64,000 nt of DNA from Pseudarthrobacter defluvii (GCF_030816725.1 NZ_JAUSYG010000001.1:3658001-3722000), one strand, 5' to 3'; positions 33,805-42,983 are shown, counted from the stretch's first letter. Program-made: numbers and translations. Notes: generated from the letters alone by a model not told the origin.

Positions 33805-35094
33805 ATGACGTCCACCAGCACACCCTTGAGCACCTGGCAGGACAGGGCGGACCACGCGGCCCGGTCGGTGACCACACTGTTCGGCCGCAAACTGCTGTTC
33901 CTCCCCGGCACCCACCTGGGCGCGGTGGTGTGGCAGGGCAGGCACCCTGGCCGGCCGGCGCAGCAGGATCCAACGTCCGGGCAGGACCAAGCCAGGCCGC
34001 CGCTGAGCCGGCTGCTCGCCGCGCTTCGCCGGGCCAGGCCCGCAGCCTCCCTGGCCCTCCCGTGGCACTACTGGTGGCAGGCGCATTACGTGGACTGCCT
34101 GGTGGACACCGGCCGGCGGGAGCTTGGCGGCGGCGCCACCCCCGCGGCCCGGTTTGACGGCCCGGACCGGCCCAGCGCCGGCCACCTGGCCTCACGCCTG
34201 GTCACCGGCATCAGGATCCGCAACGCCCTGACCTTCGTCAACAACTACTACGACGACATGGCCTGGCTCGCTTTGGCGGCCCTCCGGTTGGACCGGCTGG
34301 CCGAGGAAACCCGCCGCCCGGGCCGGCGCCGCAACGCCGCTGTCCGCGCATCGTTGACCCTGCAGTTCGACGCCGCGTGCACCGATGACCTGGGCGGCGG
34401 AACCTTCTGGAGCAAGAAGCGGGACTTCAAGAACACCCCTGCGACGGCTCCGGTGGCATTGTTCTATGCCCGCACCGGCGGCCACGACAAGGCCCAGGCA
34501 CTACTGGACTGGCTGGATGCCACCCTGTTCGACCCCGGCCAGGGCCTGTACCTCGATGGTGCACGGCTGAACCCGGCCGGCGAAGTGGTGCTGGAACGCG
34601 CCGTGTACACGTACAACCAGGGCCCGGTGCTGGGCGCGCTCCTGGAGGTGGGCGGCGAAGCGAACCTGGCCCGTGCGGCCGCGCTGGTTGACTCCGTGCA
34701 GCGGCTCCTGACGGTTCCGGTGAGGGGTACGGACGGCAGCACCACCGGATCGGTGCTCCGCTGCGAAGGAACGGGTGACGGCGGCCTCTTCACCGGAATC
34801 CTGTGCCGTTACCTGGCGCTCGCCGGGGCGGACAGCAGACTGCCCGAGGCCACCCGCTCCATGGCATCCCGGCTGGTCACGGATACGGCCGGGGCGTTCT
34901 GGTCCGGCCGGCGCCAGGTCGGGGCCGGCGAGGGCCGGGGCAGGCTCGAGGGGAAGAGCATCTTCTCCATGCACGCGGCGGAACCGGCCGCCGCGGCGTA
35001 TCCGCCGGGCGCCGCCGTCGAGCTCGCCACCCAGCTGCAGGCGTGGATGACGCTGGAGGCTGCCGCGGCCGTGACCGCCGCGACGCCTCACTAG
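33805..35094 (+). CDS. Glycoside hydrolase family 76 protein
   Basis: Likely alpha-1,6-mannan-cleaving enzyme fold of 429 residues. The catalytic double Asp is in FVNNYYDDMAWLALAALR (about residue 150). Other landmarks are ACTDDLGGGTFWSKKRDFKN, the YNQGPVLGALLEVGG loop and CEGTGDGGLFTGILCRY. There is no signal peptide or membrane helix, so it would act in the cytoplasm, unlike most GH76 mannanases. The ATG at 33805 is preferred (GGTGGA before it); a 28-codon extension has no ribosome site. Confidence 0.82.
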   Translation: MTSTSTPLSTWQDRADHAARSVTTLFGRKLLFLPGTHLGAVVWQGRHPGRPAQQDPTSGQDQARPPLSRLLAALRRARPAASLALPWHYWWQAHYVDCLVDTGRRELGGGATPAARFDGPDRPSAGHLASRLVTGIRIRNALTFVNNYYDDMAWLALAALRLDRLAEETRRPGRRRNAAVRASLTLQFDAACTDDLGGGTFWSKKRDFKNTPATAPVALFYARTGGHDKAQALLDWLDATLFDPGQGLYLDGARLNPAGEVVLERAVYTYNQGPVLGALLEVGGEANLARAAALVDSVQRLLTVPVRGTDGSTTGSVLRCEGTGDGGLFTGILCRYLALAGADSRLPEATRSMASRLVTDTAGAFWSGRRQVGAGEGRGRLEGKSIFSMHAAEPAAAAYPPGAAVELATQLQAWMTLEAAAAVTAATPH

Positions 35095-35113
35095 TCCAGC
35101 AGGGCCCGTTGAC

Positions 35114-35725
35114 TCACGGCAGCTGGTCCAGCCCGGCAGGCCGCTTCTTCTGCGGATACAGCGTTTCCCCCCGGGCCAGCATGTCAACGAAGCCGGTGAT
35201 CCGGCGCTCCCTGGTGGCCGCCTGCTTCGCGGAATTGGTGCGGTATACCAGGGCGAACAGGTTCGTTTTGGTGAGGACGTCGAACATCTCCTGCGCCGCC
35301 GGGTTGGCTGCGACGGCTGCCGCCAGGTCCGCCGGAACCTCAAGATCGGCCTGCCCGCCGTAGGCAGCGTCCCAGCGGCCGTCAGCCTTGGCGGCCTCCA
35401 CCGCTGCCCTGCCGGCCTCGGTCATTTTGCCCGCCTCTTCCAACCGGGCAATATGCCCCACGTTCCGTGCGGACCAGACGCTGCGCGGACGCCGGGGTGT
35501 CATCCGCTGGAAGGAGCTTTCCCCGTCCCGGCGCCGCAACTGCCCATCGATCCAGCCAAAGCACAAGGCCTCATCCAGCGCCGCCGGGTAATCGAGCCCG
35601 GTCACCGTACCGCCCTTCTTGTGCAGGACCAGCCATACGCCCGGGCTGGTTTTGTGGTTTTCTTCCAGCCAGGCACGCCAGGCGGCGGCATCGGGCACCA
35701 GGAGTTCTTCGAGGTCATCGGCCAT
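35114..35725 (-). CDS. YdeI/OmpD-associated family protein
   Basis: A 203-residue soluble protein. It carries YPAALDEALCFGWIDGQLRR and PRRPRSVWSARNVGHIARLE, the usual blocks of the YdeI (OmdA) family, and the C-terminal RERRITGFVDMLARGETLYP. Members are induced by stress or peptide antibiotics in some species, but no reaction is known. It converges with the GH76 gene, 19 bases apart, and is divergent from the VOC gene. Confidence 0.85.
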   Translation of the reverse strand: MADDLEELLVPDAAAWRAWLEENHKTSPGVWLVLHKKGGTVTGLDYPAALDEALCFGWIDGQLRRRDGESSFQRMTPRRPRSVWSARNVGHIARLEEAGKMTEAGRAAVEAAKADGRWDAAYGGQADLEVPADLAAAVAANPAAQEMFDVLTKTNLFALVYRTNSAKQAATRERRITGFVDMLARGETLYPQKKRPAGLDQLP

Positions 35726-35831
35726 GGCCCAATTCTGCCCGGAAGACGGCAGGCCACAAGCCCCATGTGCACCGGGACTTCAAGTGGCATCATGGCCCTA
35801 GAGAACCGTCCCTCACCTCTAGGACAACGCC

Positions 35832-36587
35832 ATGCTTCGAGTCCGTCCCGTCCACTTCACCTCGCGCACCGAGTCCTGGAAGCAGCTCCTCACGGCGCTT
35901 GGCATGGTCCAGACGGAGGACGACGGCGGGTGGCAGGTCTTCGATTCCGGGGCGGGCCGCCTGGCGCTGCACCCGGCAGAGGCCGGGTCAGAGCAGGACG
36001 GCCGCACCGTGCTGGCGGTGGAGGTGGGCGACGTTGCCGAATTCGCGCGGCGCACCAACCTGTCCGCGCAGGAAAACGGGGCGCAGGAGGGAACCGGCGG
36101 GGCAACCTCACAGCCCGCGGAGCTCGTCACCGCAGACCACGGCGAAGCCTGCCGTATCAGTGCCCCGGACGGCTTCACTTTCCTGGCGGACAAGGCGTCC
36201 CACACCGCCCAGTGCGCCGACGCCGATGCCGCGCTGGCCGTCGTAGCGGTCTGGTACACCGCGGATCCGGAGGGTGCCGTCCGAACGCTGCTGCACATCG
36301 GTGCCCGCCCCCGGCCCGTGCCGGACAATGACGAAACCGCGGATTTCACGGCCAAGAACGGTGGCGTCCTCCTGGTGCGGCCGGCAGCCGGGGCGTCCCG
36401 GTCAGGCTTGGGCTTTGAGTACGACGGCGGGCTGGAACCGTTGCGGGAGCGGCTCACCACGGCCGGTTTCGGCGTCAGCGTCACCGAGGAGGCATTTGGC
36501 AGCACCCTCCATGTGGCAAATCCGGACGCCGGCAGCCCCAACGCGCCCGCCACGGTGTGGGTCTCCCAGCACCGCCCCATGGGGTAG
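35832..36587 (+). CDS. VOC (glyoxalase/bleomycin resistance) family protein
   Basis: A 251-residue protein. The first half begins RVRPVHFTSRTESWKQLLTA, a typical VOC strand-helix start, and continues with LALHPAEA. The second half (VVAVWYTADPEGAVRTLLHI and GVLLVRPAAGASRSGLGFEY) repeats the fold. No complete His/Glu metal set is obvious, so it may not be a metal enzyme. The nudix-like gene at 36597 follows after 9 bases, so both are probably co-transcribed. Confidence 0.75.
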   Translation: MLRVRPVHFTSRTESWKQLLTALGMVQTEDDGGWQVFDSGAGRLALHPAEAGSEQDGRTVLAVEVGDVAEFARRTNLSAQENGAQEGTGGATSQPAELVTADHGEACRISAPDGFTFLADKASHTAQCADADAALAVVAVWYTADPEGAVRTLLHIGARPRPVPDNDETADFTAKNGGVLLVRPAAGASRSGLGFEYDGGLEPLRERLTTAGFGVSVTEEAFGSTLHVANPDAGSPNAPATVWVSQHRPMG

Positions 36588-36596
36588 AACTTAAGC

Positions 36597-37136
36597 ATGA
36601 ACGTGCGCACACCTGACCCGAATCCCGGCTGGCTCTCCGAAGAAGACCTCTTTGAGGCGCGCGGGCGGCTGCCCATGGTGTACGTCGAGGCCGTACCGGT
36701 CCGGCTGGATCCGCTGGGCTACGTCAACGAGGTGGGCACCCTGCTGCAGGCCGACTCAGACGGGACCATGGTGCGCTCCCTGGTGTCCGGCCGCGTCATC
36801 TACCGCGAAACCATCCGCGCTGCCCTGCTGCGGCACATGGAAAAGGACCTGGGCCCGCTGGCGTTCCCGCAGCTGCCGCTGAGCCCGGTCCCGTTCACGG
36901 TTGCCGAGTACTTCCCAGCCCCGTCCCAGACCGGGTTCACCGACGAGCGGCAACACGCCGTATCCCTGGCCTACGTCATCCCGGTCACGGGCGAGTGCGA
37001 GCCGCGCCAGGACGCCCTGGAACTGACCTGGATGACCCCGGAGGAAGTCCTCAGCCCGGGTGTCCAGCTGGAGTTTTCCGGCGGCCGCGGCGGCCTCATC
37101 CGGCAGGCACTGGCGTTCGCAGGCGTGGGCTTCTGA
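36597..37136 (+). CDS. NUDIX-like protein (DUF4916)
   Basis: A 179-residue protein beginning with the DUF4916-type stretch NPGWLSEEDLFEARGRLPMV, then PVRLDPLGYVNEVGTLLQ, where an ordinary NUDIX box would be partly degenerate. The middle GRVIYRETIRAALLRHMEKD and the C-terminal LELTWMTPEEVLSPG fit NUDIX topology. Because the GX5EX7REUXEEXGU motif is not intact, hydrolase activity is uncertain. It follows the VOC gene closely in the same direction. Confidence 0.75.
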   Translation: MNVRTPDPNPGWLSEEDLFEARGRLPMVYVEAVPVRLDPLGYVNEVGTLLQADSDGTMVRSLVSGRVIYRETIRAALLRHMEKDLGPLAFPQLPLSPVPFTVAEYFPAPSQTGFTDERQHAVSLAYVIPVTGECEPRQDALELTWMTPEEVLSPGVQLEFSGGRGGLIRQALAFAGVGF

Positions 37137-37224
37137 CCACCCCGCCGGGACGTGGGGGTCCCCGGTTTTAGGCACCCGCCTTTGTAGACTGTAGGGCGGA
37201 CCGCAAGAGAACTTAAGGACTCCA

Positions 37225-38256
37225 ATGACCGAATCACCAGCCGCCAGGCACCACCGTGAGCAGCAGGCTGGATCTCTGACCACCGGCAGCCACATCCTCC
37301 TCCCCGACGGCCGGCGCACCGCCGAAATCGACCAGGTGGAGCTTGAGCACGACGACTTCGGCTCCCCCGCACTGGTCCTGGCCAGCCTCTCCGGCGGCGG
37401 CACCCTGCGGGTGGCCATCGGCACCAGGGTCACCGTCGTGGACGGAGCGCACGACGACGTCACGCAGCTTCCGCTGCCGGCAAACCTTCCGGAGCCCACA
37501 CCGCCGGCGGAAACCGCCGCACCTAACGACAGACGGCAGGAGCAGCCCGGCGCCGGGACCGGTCCCATCAACGTGGCCCCCGCCGTCGTCGTACCTCCCC
37601 TTCCGCCGGTGCCACCCGCGGTGACGGGGCCCGGCGAGGAGGAACTGGCCCTCATCCCCGCTCCGGACGGCACCCCCGAATCGGTGGTGGAAGCCGCCGC
37701 TGAGGCGCACCCGGACGCGGAGGGCGTCCTGCTCCTGACCGACCGGCTTTCCAAGGGCGTCAATTTCAAGTCCGGAAGCTGCCTGAAGGACCTCAGCGAC
37801 CTGGCGCATGAACTGTTCATCACCCTCAAGGACGCTGACGGTGCACTGTCGGTGGCGGACCTCCTGACCGTGCTGCCCTACGACGGCAACCCTGGCCGCT
37901 GGACATCCGTGGAAGCGTCCCTGGCGCTGGCGAGCTACATCTGCCGGCAGGACGGCCAGGACAAACGGGCCGAGGTCTACGAGAAGCTCATCCGCACGCC
38001 GGAGAACCAGGAGACGGACCCGTTCAAGGCGCGCATGGCCGCCAAGGTGCGGCAGCGCTCGCTCAACGAGCCCAACCTGTACGACAAGGAAATCTTCCGC
38101 TCCATCGACAACTCCAACCACGACGCAGAGCGCGAATGGCGGCTGCTGCGGCTGGAGTCCCTGCTGTTCCTGCGGGCCCACGGCGGCTCGGAGACCATCG
38201 GGATGTCCGAGCTGGAGCGGCGCATCAGCAACGAGCTGGAGGCCGTCCGCCCCTGA
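37225..38256 (+). CDS. Protein of unknown function with Pro-rich linker
   Basis: A 343-residue cytoplasmic protein. The N-terminal 90 residues are small-domain-like (TGSHILLPDGRRTAEIDQVE and GGTLRVAIGTRVTVVDG). A Pro/Ala-rich linker (about 95-160) leads to a helical C-terminal domain with GSCLKDLSDLAHELFITLKD, EASLALASYICRQDGQDKR and EWRLLRLESLLFLRAHGG. I do not recognise it. AAGGACTCCA precedes the ATG. No signal peptide or membrane helix is seen. Confidence 0.6.
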   Translation: MTESPAARHHREQQAGSLTTGSHILLPDGRRTAEIDQVELEHDDFGSPALVLASLSGGGTLRVAIGTRVTVVDGAHDDVTQLPLPANLPEPTPPAETAAPNDRRQEQPGAGTGPINVAPAVVVPPLPPVPPAVTGPGEEELALIPAPDGTPESVVEAAAEAHPDAEGVLLLTDRLSKGVNFKSGSCLKDLSDLAHELFITLKDADGALSVADLLTVLPYDGNPGRWTSVEASLALASYICRQDGQDKRAEVYEKLIRTPENQETDPFKARMAAKVRQRSLNEPNLYDKEIFRSIDNSNHDAEREWRLLRLESLLFLRAHGGSETIGMSELERRISNELEAVRP

Positions 38257-38329
38257 CGGTTTGCCACAACTCCGGGCGGGGGAAATCACCCCCTACCCGG
38301 GGCCGTTTCCCCGGCGTACATTCGGGGCT

Positions 38330-39058
38330 ATGACGAACAATCTCAGCGTAGTGATCAACGCCGACGCGCCCCAGGTCTGGACCATGCTGCGTGAACCGGC
38401 CAAAGTGGCCCAATGGCACGGCTGGCAGGCCGAGGACCTGGAATCGGAGATCAAGGAAATCTACTTCTCCAGCGATGTGGAGGAGTCCGCGGACCACACG
38501 AGCCTGAGAGTCCACGGCGGGGACACGTTCGAGCTGCACCCGGTACCCGGCGGAATCCGGGTCAGCGTCACCCGCGGGGCGGTGGACCACGATTCCGAGT
38601 GGGCTGCCTGGGACGAAGACATTACCCAGGGGTGGTTGACGTTCCTGGAGCAGCTCCGCTTCGCCCTGGAACGCCATCCGCACGGCAAGCGGCACACCCT
38701 GTTCCTGCACCTGACCGAGGGCAACGGGTCCGCCATCGAGAAGCTGGGGCTCTCCGACCTCCCGGCGCCGGGCGAGCCATACCAGGTGACGCTGGGCACC
38801 GGCGAGGAAATCAGCGGCAAGGTCTGGTACCGGACCAGCCATCAGGTGGGGCTCACGGTCCACAGCTACGCGGAGCACGGCGAGGGGCTGCTGGTGGTGG
38901 CCGACCACCCCGCCATCAAGGACGTCCGTGCGGAGGGCGACGGCTCACTGGTTGTCGCTTCCACGTACGACCTCGGCGCCGGGGCCTTCGACGCCATCCG
39001 GCAGTCCTGGGATTCCTGGCGGGCATCGAACTACCCGTCCTCGGAGCCGGCCAGCTGA
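38330..39058 (+). CDS. SRPBCC family protein
   Basis: A 242-residue protein. The N-terminal half starts LSVVINADAPQVWTMLREPA and has WDEDITQGWLTFLEQLRFAL, the usual beginning and final helix of an SRPBCC ligand-binding domain. The C-terminal half (YQVTLGTGEEISGKVWYRTS) resembles a second, degenerate copy. No ligand can be suggested. The ribosome site is weak (CGGGGC). A small hairpin at 39071 follows the gene. Confidence 0.72.
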   Translation: MTNNLSVVINADAPQVWTMLREPAKVAQWHGWQAEDLESEIKEIYFSSDVEESADHTSLRVHGGDTFELHPVPGGIRVSVTRGAVDHDSEWAAWDEDITQGWLTFLEQLRFALERHPHGKRHTLFLHLTEGNGSAIEKLGLSDLPAPGEPYQVTLGTGEEISGKVWYRTSHQVGLTVHSYAEHGEGLLVVADHPAIKDVRAEGDGSLVVASTYDLGAGAFDAIRQSWDSWRASNYPSSEPAS

Positions 39059-39070
39059 GGTTGCCGGCGG

Positions 39071-39088
39071 CCGGGCTTACAGGCCCGG
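39071..39088 (+). terminator. Short hairpin, possible terminator
   Basis: CCGGGC and GCCCGG pair around TTACAG, 12 bases after the SRPBCC stop. The stem is short and the T-run poor, so it may be only a weak terminator before tgt. Confidence 0.35.
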
Positions 39089-39145
39089 GGTTTGCCGTTC
39101 GCCTGAGTTTACGGGCGCCGGGCGGTTTGCTGGCAGACTGGTACG

Positions 39146-40432
39146 GTGCCTGCCACCCCCGCCTCCGCCCTGCCTGACACCCGTTCACAGTTTTCGTTCA
39201 CGGTGGGTACGCGCCTCGCGGAGTCCTGCCCGCCGTCGGACGCGCAGGTAGCCGAGAACGGCGGAAAGTTCCTGGGCCGGACCGGCACCATCACCACCCC
39301 GCACGGCGACATCCAGACGCCGGCGTTCATCGCCGTGGGAACCAAGGCAACGGTGAAAGCCGTTCTTCCGGAGTCGATGGCGGACCTGGGCGCGCAGGCG
39401 CTGCTGGCCAACGCGTACCACCTGTACCTGCAGCCGGGGCCGGACATCCTGGACGAAGCCGGCGGCCTGGGGGCCTTCATGAACTGGCCCGGCCCCACCT
39501 TCACGGACTCTGGCGGATTCCAGGTGATGAGCCTGGGCTCGGGGTTCAAGAAGGTCATCGACATGAAGTCCGTGGATACTTCCGGGCCCGACGACGCCGT
39601 GGCCCCCGGCAAGGAGCGCCTGGCACACATCGACGACGACGGTGTCTGGTTCAAGTCCCACCTGAACGGGGACCGGCACCGCTTCTCCCCCGAGATTTCC
39701 ATGCAGGTCCAGCACCGGATCGGCGCGGACATCATGTTCGCCTTCGACGAGCTGACAACCCTGCAGAATTCGCGGCGGTACCAGGAGGAGTCGCTGGAAC
39801 GCACCCGGTTGTGGGCCGAGCGGTGCCTCGAGGAGCACTTCCGCCTCACGGAGGAACGGGCCGGAAAGCCGTACCAGGCGCTGTTCGGCGTGATCCAGGG
39901 CGCCCAGTACGAGGACCTCCGCCGAAAGGCCTGCCGCGACCTCGGTGCCATGCCGTTCGACGGCTACGGCATCGGCGGCGCGCTGGAGAAGGAGAACCTG
40001 GGCACCATTGTGCGCTGGTGCAACGAGGAACTGCCGGAGGACAAGCCGCGGCACCTGCTGGGCATTTCCGAGCCGGATGACATCTTCACCGCCATCGAGA
40101 ACGGCGCCGACACCTTCGACTGCGTCTCCCCCACGCGCGTGGCCCGCAACTCGGCCTTCTACACCCCGGAGGGCCGGTTCAACCTCTCCGGCGCCAAGTA
40201 CAAACGGGACTTCGGGCCGCTGCAGGAAGGCTGTGACTGCTACGCCTGCACCAACTACTCGCGGGCGTACATCCACCACCTGTTCAAGGCCAAGGAAATG
40301 GTGTCCGCCACCCTGATCTCCATCCACAACGAGCGGTTCGTGGTGAAGATGGTGGACGACGCCCGGCTGGCCATCGAGTCGGGAACGTTCTTCGACTTCA
40401 AGGCGGAGACGCTGGGCCGGTACTACTCCTGA
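39146..40432 (+). CDS. tgt: tRNA-guanine transglycosylase
   Basis: Exchanges guanine-34 of GUN tRNAs for a queuosine precursor. The 428-residue protein has the substrate Asp in TFTDSGGFQVMSLGSG (about residue 122), FGVIQGAQYEDLR, GYGIGGALEKE, the nucleophile Asp in DCVSPTRVARN (about 323), and the zinc site CDCYACTNYSRAYIHHLF. The GTG start adds a poorly conserved 30-residue N-terminal arm; its ribosome site is weak. A queuosine-precursor transporter lies just downstream at 41345-42106, and no de novo queuosine genes are in the window, which points to salvage. Confidence 0.95.
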   Translation: MPATPASALPDTRSQFSFTVGTRLAESCPPSDAQVAENGGKFLGRTGTITTPHGDIQTPAFIAVGTKATVKAVLPESMADLGAQALLANAYHLYLQPGPDILDEAGGLGAFMNWPGPTFTDSGGFQVMSLGSGFKKVIDMKSVDTSGPDDAVAPGKERLAHIDDDGVWFKSHLNGDRHRFSPEISMQVQHRIGADIMFAFDELTTLQNSRRYQEESLERTRLWAERCLEEHFRLTEERAGKPYQALFGVIQGAQYEDLRRKACRDLGAMPFDGYGIGGALEKENLGTIVRWCNEELPEDKPRHLLGISEPDDIFTAIENGADTFDCVSPTRVARNSAFYTPEGRFNLSGAKYKRDFGPLQEGCDCYACTNYSRAYIHHLFKAKEMVSATLISIHNERFVVKMVDDARLAIESGTFFDFKAETLGRYYS

Positions 40433-40467
40433 GCTGACGCCCAGCCGGCTCCGGTAGGGTGGGCGCC

Positions 40468-41226
40468 ATGCCTATCGAATCCATCGAAATCCCTGCCGCA
40501 GAAGGCACCGCCGAGGCCTTTGTAGTCCGCCCGTCCGCCGGAACCGGCCCGTTCCCCGGCGTTATTTTCTATATGGACGCCTTCGGCCTGCGCGCCCGCA
40601 TCCAGGACATGGCCCAGCGCATCGCCGACTGGGGTTACGTGGTGCTGGCACCCAACGTTTTCTACCGCGAAGGAACAGCAGCGGACCTGGCTCCGTCGGG
40701 AGACATGACCACGCAGGAGGGTCGGGAAGCGGCCGGAAAGGCTGCCTTTCCACGGGTTGGCCGGCTGACTTCCGACAAGGTGCTGCCTGACATTGATGCC
40801 TGGGTGTCCGCGCTGAGGGCGCTCGACGGCGTTGCACCCGGTCCGATCGGCACCACCGGCTATTGCATGGGTGCCCGGCTCGCCGTCCGCACCGCCACGT
40901 CCCACCCTGACGACGTGGCAGCCTGTGGCGGCTTCCACGCCGGCGGTCTTGTCACGGAGGATCCGGACAGCCCGCACCTGGGGCTTGGCAACGCGCGGGC
41001 GCGGTTCGTCTTCGGCCATGCCGACCACGACCGGAGCATGGCCCCCGACGCCGTCGCCCGACTGGGCGAAGCTCTCAAGGACGCCGGGCTTGAGGCATCC
41101 AACGAGATTTTCGAAGGGGCGCCGCACGGCTACACCATGGCGGACACCTCGGCGTTCCACCCGGAAGCCACGGAGCGGCACTTCCAGGAGCTGCGGGCAC
41201 TGCTGGACGGCGCGCTGAAGGGCTAA
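40468..41226 (+). CDS. Dienelactone hydrolase family protein
   Basis: An alpha/beta hydrolase of 252 residues. The nucleophile is Cys in GTTGYCMGARLAV (about residue 133), the acid is probably in VFGHADHDRSM, and the His in EGAPHGYTMADT. Dienelactone hydrolases of this type act on lactones or related esters; the native substrate here is unknown. It lies between tgt and the queuosine-precursor transporter but shows no evident link to them. GGTAGGGTGGG precedes the ATG; GTG at 40459 is an alternative. Confidence 0.85.
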   Translation: MPIESIEIPAAEGTAEAFVVRPSAGTGPFPGVIFYMDAFGLRARIQDMAQRIADWGYVVLAPNVFYREGTAADLAPSGDMTTQEGREAAGKAAFPRVGRLTSDKVLPDIDAWVSALRALDGVAPGPIGTTGYCMGARLAVRTATSHPDDVAACGGFHAGGLVTEDPDSPHLGLGNARARFVFGHADHDRSMAPDAVARLGEALKDAGLEASNEIFEGAPHGYTMADTSAFHPEATERHFQELRALLDGALKG

Positions 41227-41344
41227 CTGGGGGCCCGCCGTCGAACTCGCCGGAAAACTGCCGATCGCCGGAACGTCCCTGCGTGTCAGCACCCTTTCCG
41301 GCGTGCGGCGCCAGGCAGTTGGAACGTACGACGCCGGGTGGCAG

Positions 41345-42106
41345 CTATGCGGGGTTGGTCACCGCTGCCGCGGCAGGGTTAGCGGCGCCGTAACTGGGCT
41401 CGCGCCGCTTGACCCAGTTGATGGCCAGCGAGGTCACGGGGACGAAGAGGAACTCCACCAGGGTCTTGTAGACGAAGCCCACCAGCACGTAGTTCACGAA
41501 GCTGCCAAAGTCGACGATGCCGATGACGGGTGCGGCGATGCTGCAGAAAATCAGCGTGTCCACGAACTCCCCGGCTCCCGAGGACCCCATGAGCCGCGCC
41601 CACAGCGATTTCTCGCCGGTGCGGGCCTTCATCCGGACCAGGATCCAGGAGTTGATGGTCTGGCCGGCCAGGAACGCCAGGAGCGAGGCCAGGACGATCT
41701 GCGGCACGGGGCCAAGTGCCCCTTCCAGGGCTGACTGCTTGGCGGTACCGTACTCGTCGTCGAACCCTGGCAGCGCAATGACCACCCAGTAGCAGAGGGA
41801 AGCGAAGACGGACAGCGCGAAAGTGGTGAAAATGGCCTTGCGGGCCACCTTGAAGCCGTAGACCTCACTGATCACGTCGCCCAGGATGTACGCGAGCGGA
41901 AAGAGGAAGAAGCCGCCGTCGGTGACGATGGGGCCGAACGCCACCCCCTTGGACGCTCCGATGTTGGACAGGATCAGCACCACTGACATGGCCGCCAGCA
42001 TGATCCCGAAGTAGGGCGAACCGATGTCCGCGAACCGGGCGGCGCGACCTGCGGCAGTTGGGCGGGCGGTTTGGGGCACGGCGCTGTGGCCGGGGGCAGG
42101 GGTCAT
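41345..42106 (-). CDS. Queuosine precursor transporter (VUT/YhhQ family)
   Basis: Imports queuine or preQ0/preQ1. The 253-residue protein has about six helices. Family blocks are SVVLILSNIGASKGVAFGP, GGFFLFPLAYILGDVISEVY and GQTINSWILVRMKARTGE, with the acidic GDVISEVYG highly typical. It sits 118 bases past a hydrolase gene that follows tgt, in convergent orientation, so transporter and tgt form a salvage neighbourhood. TTG at 42109 directly precedes the ATG. The ribosome site is weak. The TetR gene at 42304 is divergent. Confidence 0.88.
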   Translation of the reverse strand: MTPAPGHSAVPQTARPTAAGRAARFADIGSPYFGIMLAAMSVVLILSNIGASKGVAFGPIVTDGGFFLFPLAYILGDVISEVYGFKVARKAIFTTFALSVFASLCYWVVIALPGFDDEYGTAKQSALEGALGPVPQIVLASLLAFLAGQTINSWILVRMKARTGEKSLWARLMGSSGAGEFVDTLIFCSIAAPVIGIVDFGSFVNYVLVGFVYKTLVEFLFVPVTSLAINWVKRREPSYGAANPAAAAVTNPA

Positions 42107-42241
42107 CAAGGGATCCGTTCAGGAGTGGTTGGCCGGCCTGCCGCATGAGGCCACCGGTTGTATTAGCACTCGTGCCATTCTCGCACCGCGCTGCGCAACA
42201 AAGCTCCTCGAGGAGCAGGGCAGGCCCGCACAAAGCATTTT

Positions 42242-42288
42242 TTGAACATGTTCAACTGCTGTGGCACACCAGTTTTGAACATGTTCAA
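42242..42288. promoter_or_regulatory. Twin perfect palindromic operators of the TetR regulator
   Basis: TTGAACATGTTCAA occurs perfectly twice, at 42242-42255 and 42275-42288, centres 33 bases apart (about three helical turns), just upstream of the TetR start. This is a textbook arrangement for TetR autoregulation. It could also affect the divergent transporter, whose start is 136 bases away. Confidence 0.75.
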
Positions 42289-42303
42289 AGAATGGGGGAT
42301 GCC

Positions 42304-42960
42304 GTGGCGGCGAAGAGCGAACAGACCAGGCAACTGGTGGCGGACACCGCGCTGCGCATGTTCCGTGAGATCGGGTTCGAGAAGACCACCATGCGCGCCA
42401 TCGCCGCGGAGGCAGGCGTTTCCGTGGGCAACGCCTATTACTACTTCGCATCCAAGGATGACCTGGTCCATGAGCTGTACATCCAGGTGCAGGCGGAGCA
42501 CGCGGCGCGGGCCTCGGAAGCGCTGGACGGGACTGCCCCCCTGGCTGACCGGCTGAAGGCCACGCTGCATGCCGGCCTTGACGTCATGGCCCCCTACCAC
42601 CGGTTCGGCGCGGACTTCGTGGCTACCGCCATCCGGCCCACATCACCGGTGAACCCCTTTTCAGCAGGGTCCACGCCTGCGCGGGAGGCATCCCTCGACA
42701 TCTTCAGGCACACGGTAGAGGGGGCCAAACCTGCCGTAGCCAAGAAGCTGCGGGCCGACCTGCCGGAGCTGCTGTGGCTTTGCTACATGGGGGTCACCCT
42801 CTTCTGGGTCTATGACACCTCGGAGGGCCAGCGGCGGACCAGGAAGCTGGTGGACGGCGCGGCCCCACTCATCGCCCGCGGTCTCGCACTGGCCCGCATC
42901 CCGGGCGTCAACAAGGTTCTGGACGACGTCCTGGACCTCAGCCGCAGCATCCGCGATTAG
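42304..42960 (+). CDS. TetR family transcriptional regulator
   Basis: A 218-residue regulator with an N-terminal helix-turn-helix, MRAIAAEAGVSVGNAYYYFA (about residues 32-51), preceded by LVADTALRMFREIGFEKTT. The C-terminal ligand domain has WLCYMGVTLFWVYDTSEGQ. GTG at 42304 is preferred because GGGGGAT stands 5-6 bases before it; an ATG at 42292 lacks a ribosome site. The stop is 23 bases before the epimerase start, so they form an operon probably repressed through the twin palindromes at 42242-42288. The ligand is unknown. Confidence 0.9.
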   Translation: MAAKSEQTRQLVADTALRMFREIGFEKTTMRAIAAEAGVSVGNAYYYFASKDDLVHELYIQVQAEHAARASEALDGTAPLADRLKATLHAGLDVMAPYHRFGADFVATAIRPTSPVNPFSAGSTPAREASLDIFRHTVEGAKPAVAKKLRADLPELLWLCYMGVTLFWVYDTSEGQRRTRKLVDGAAPLIARGLALARIPGVNKVLDDVLDLSRSIRD

Positions 42961-42983
42961 GGGAAGAAACATTGGGGGAAAAG

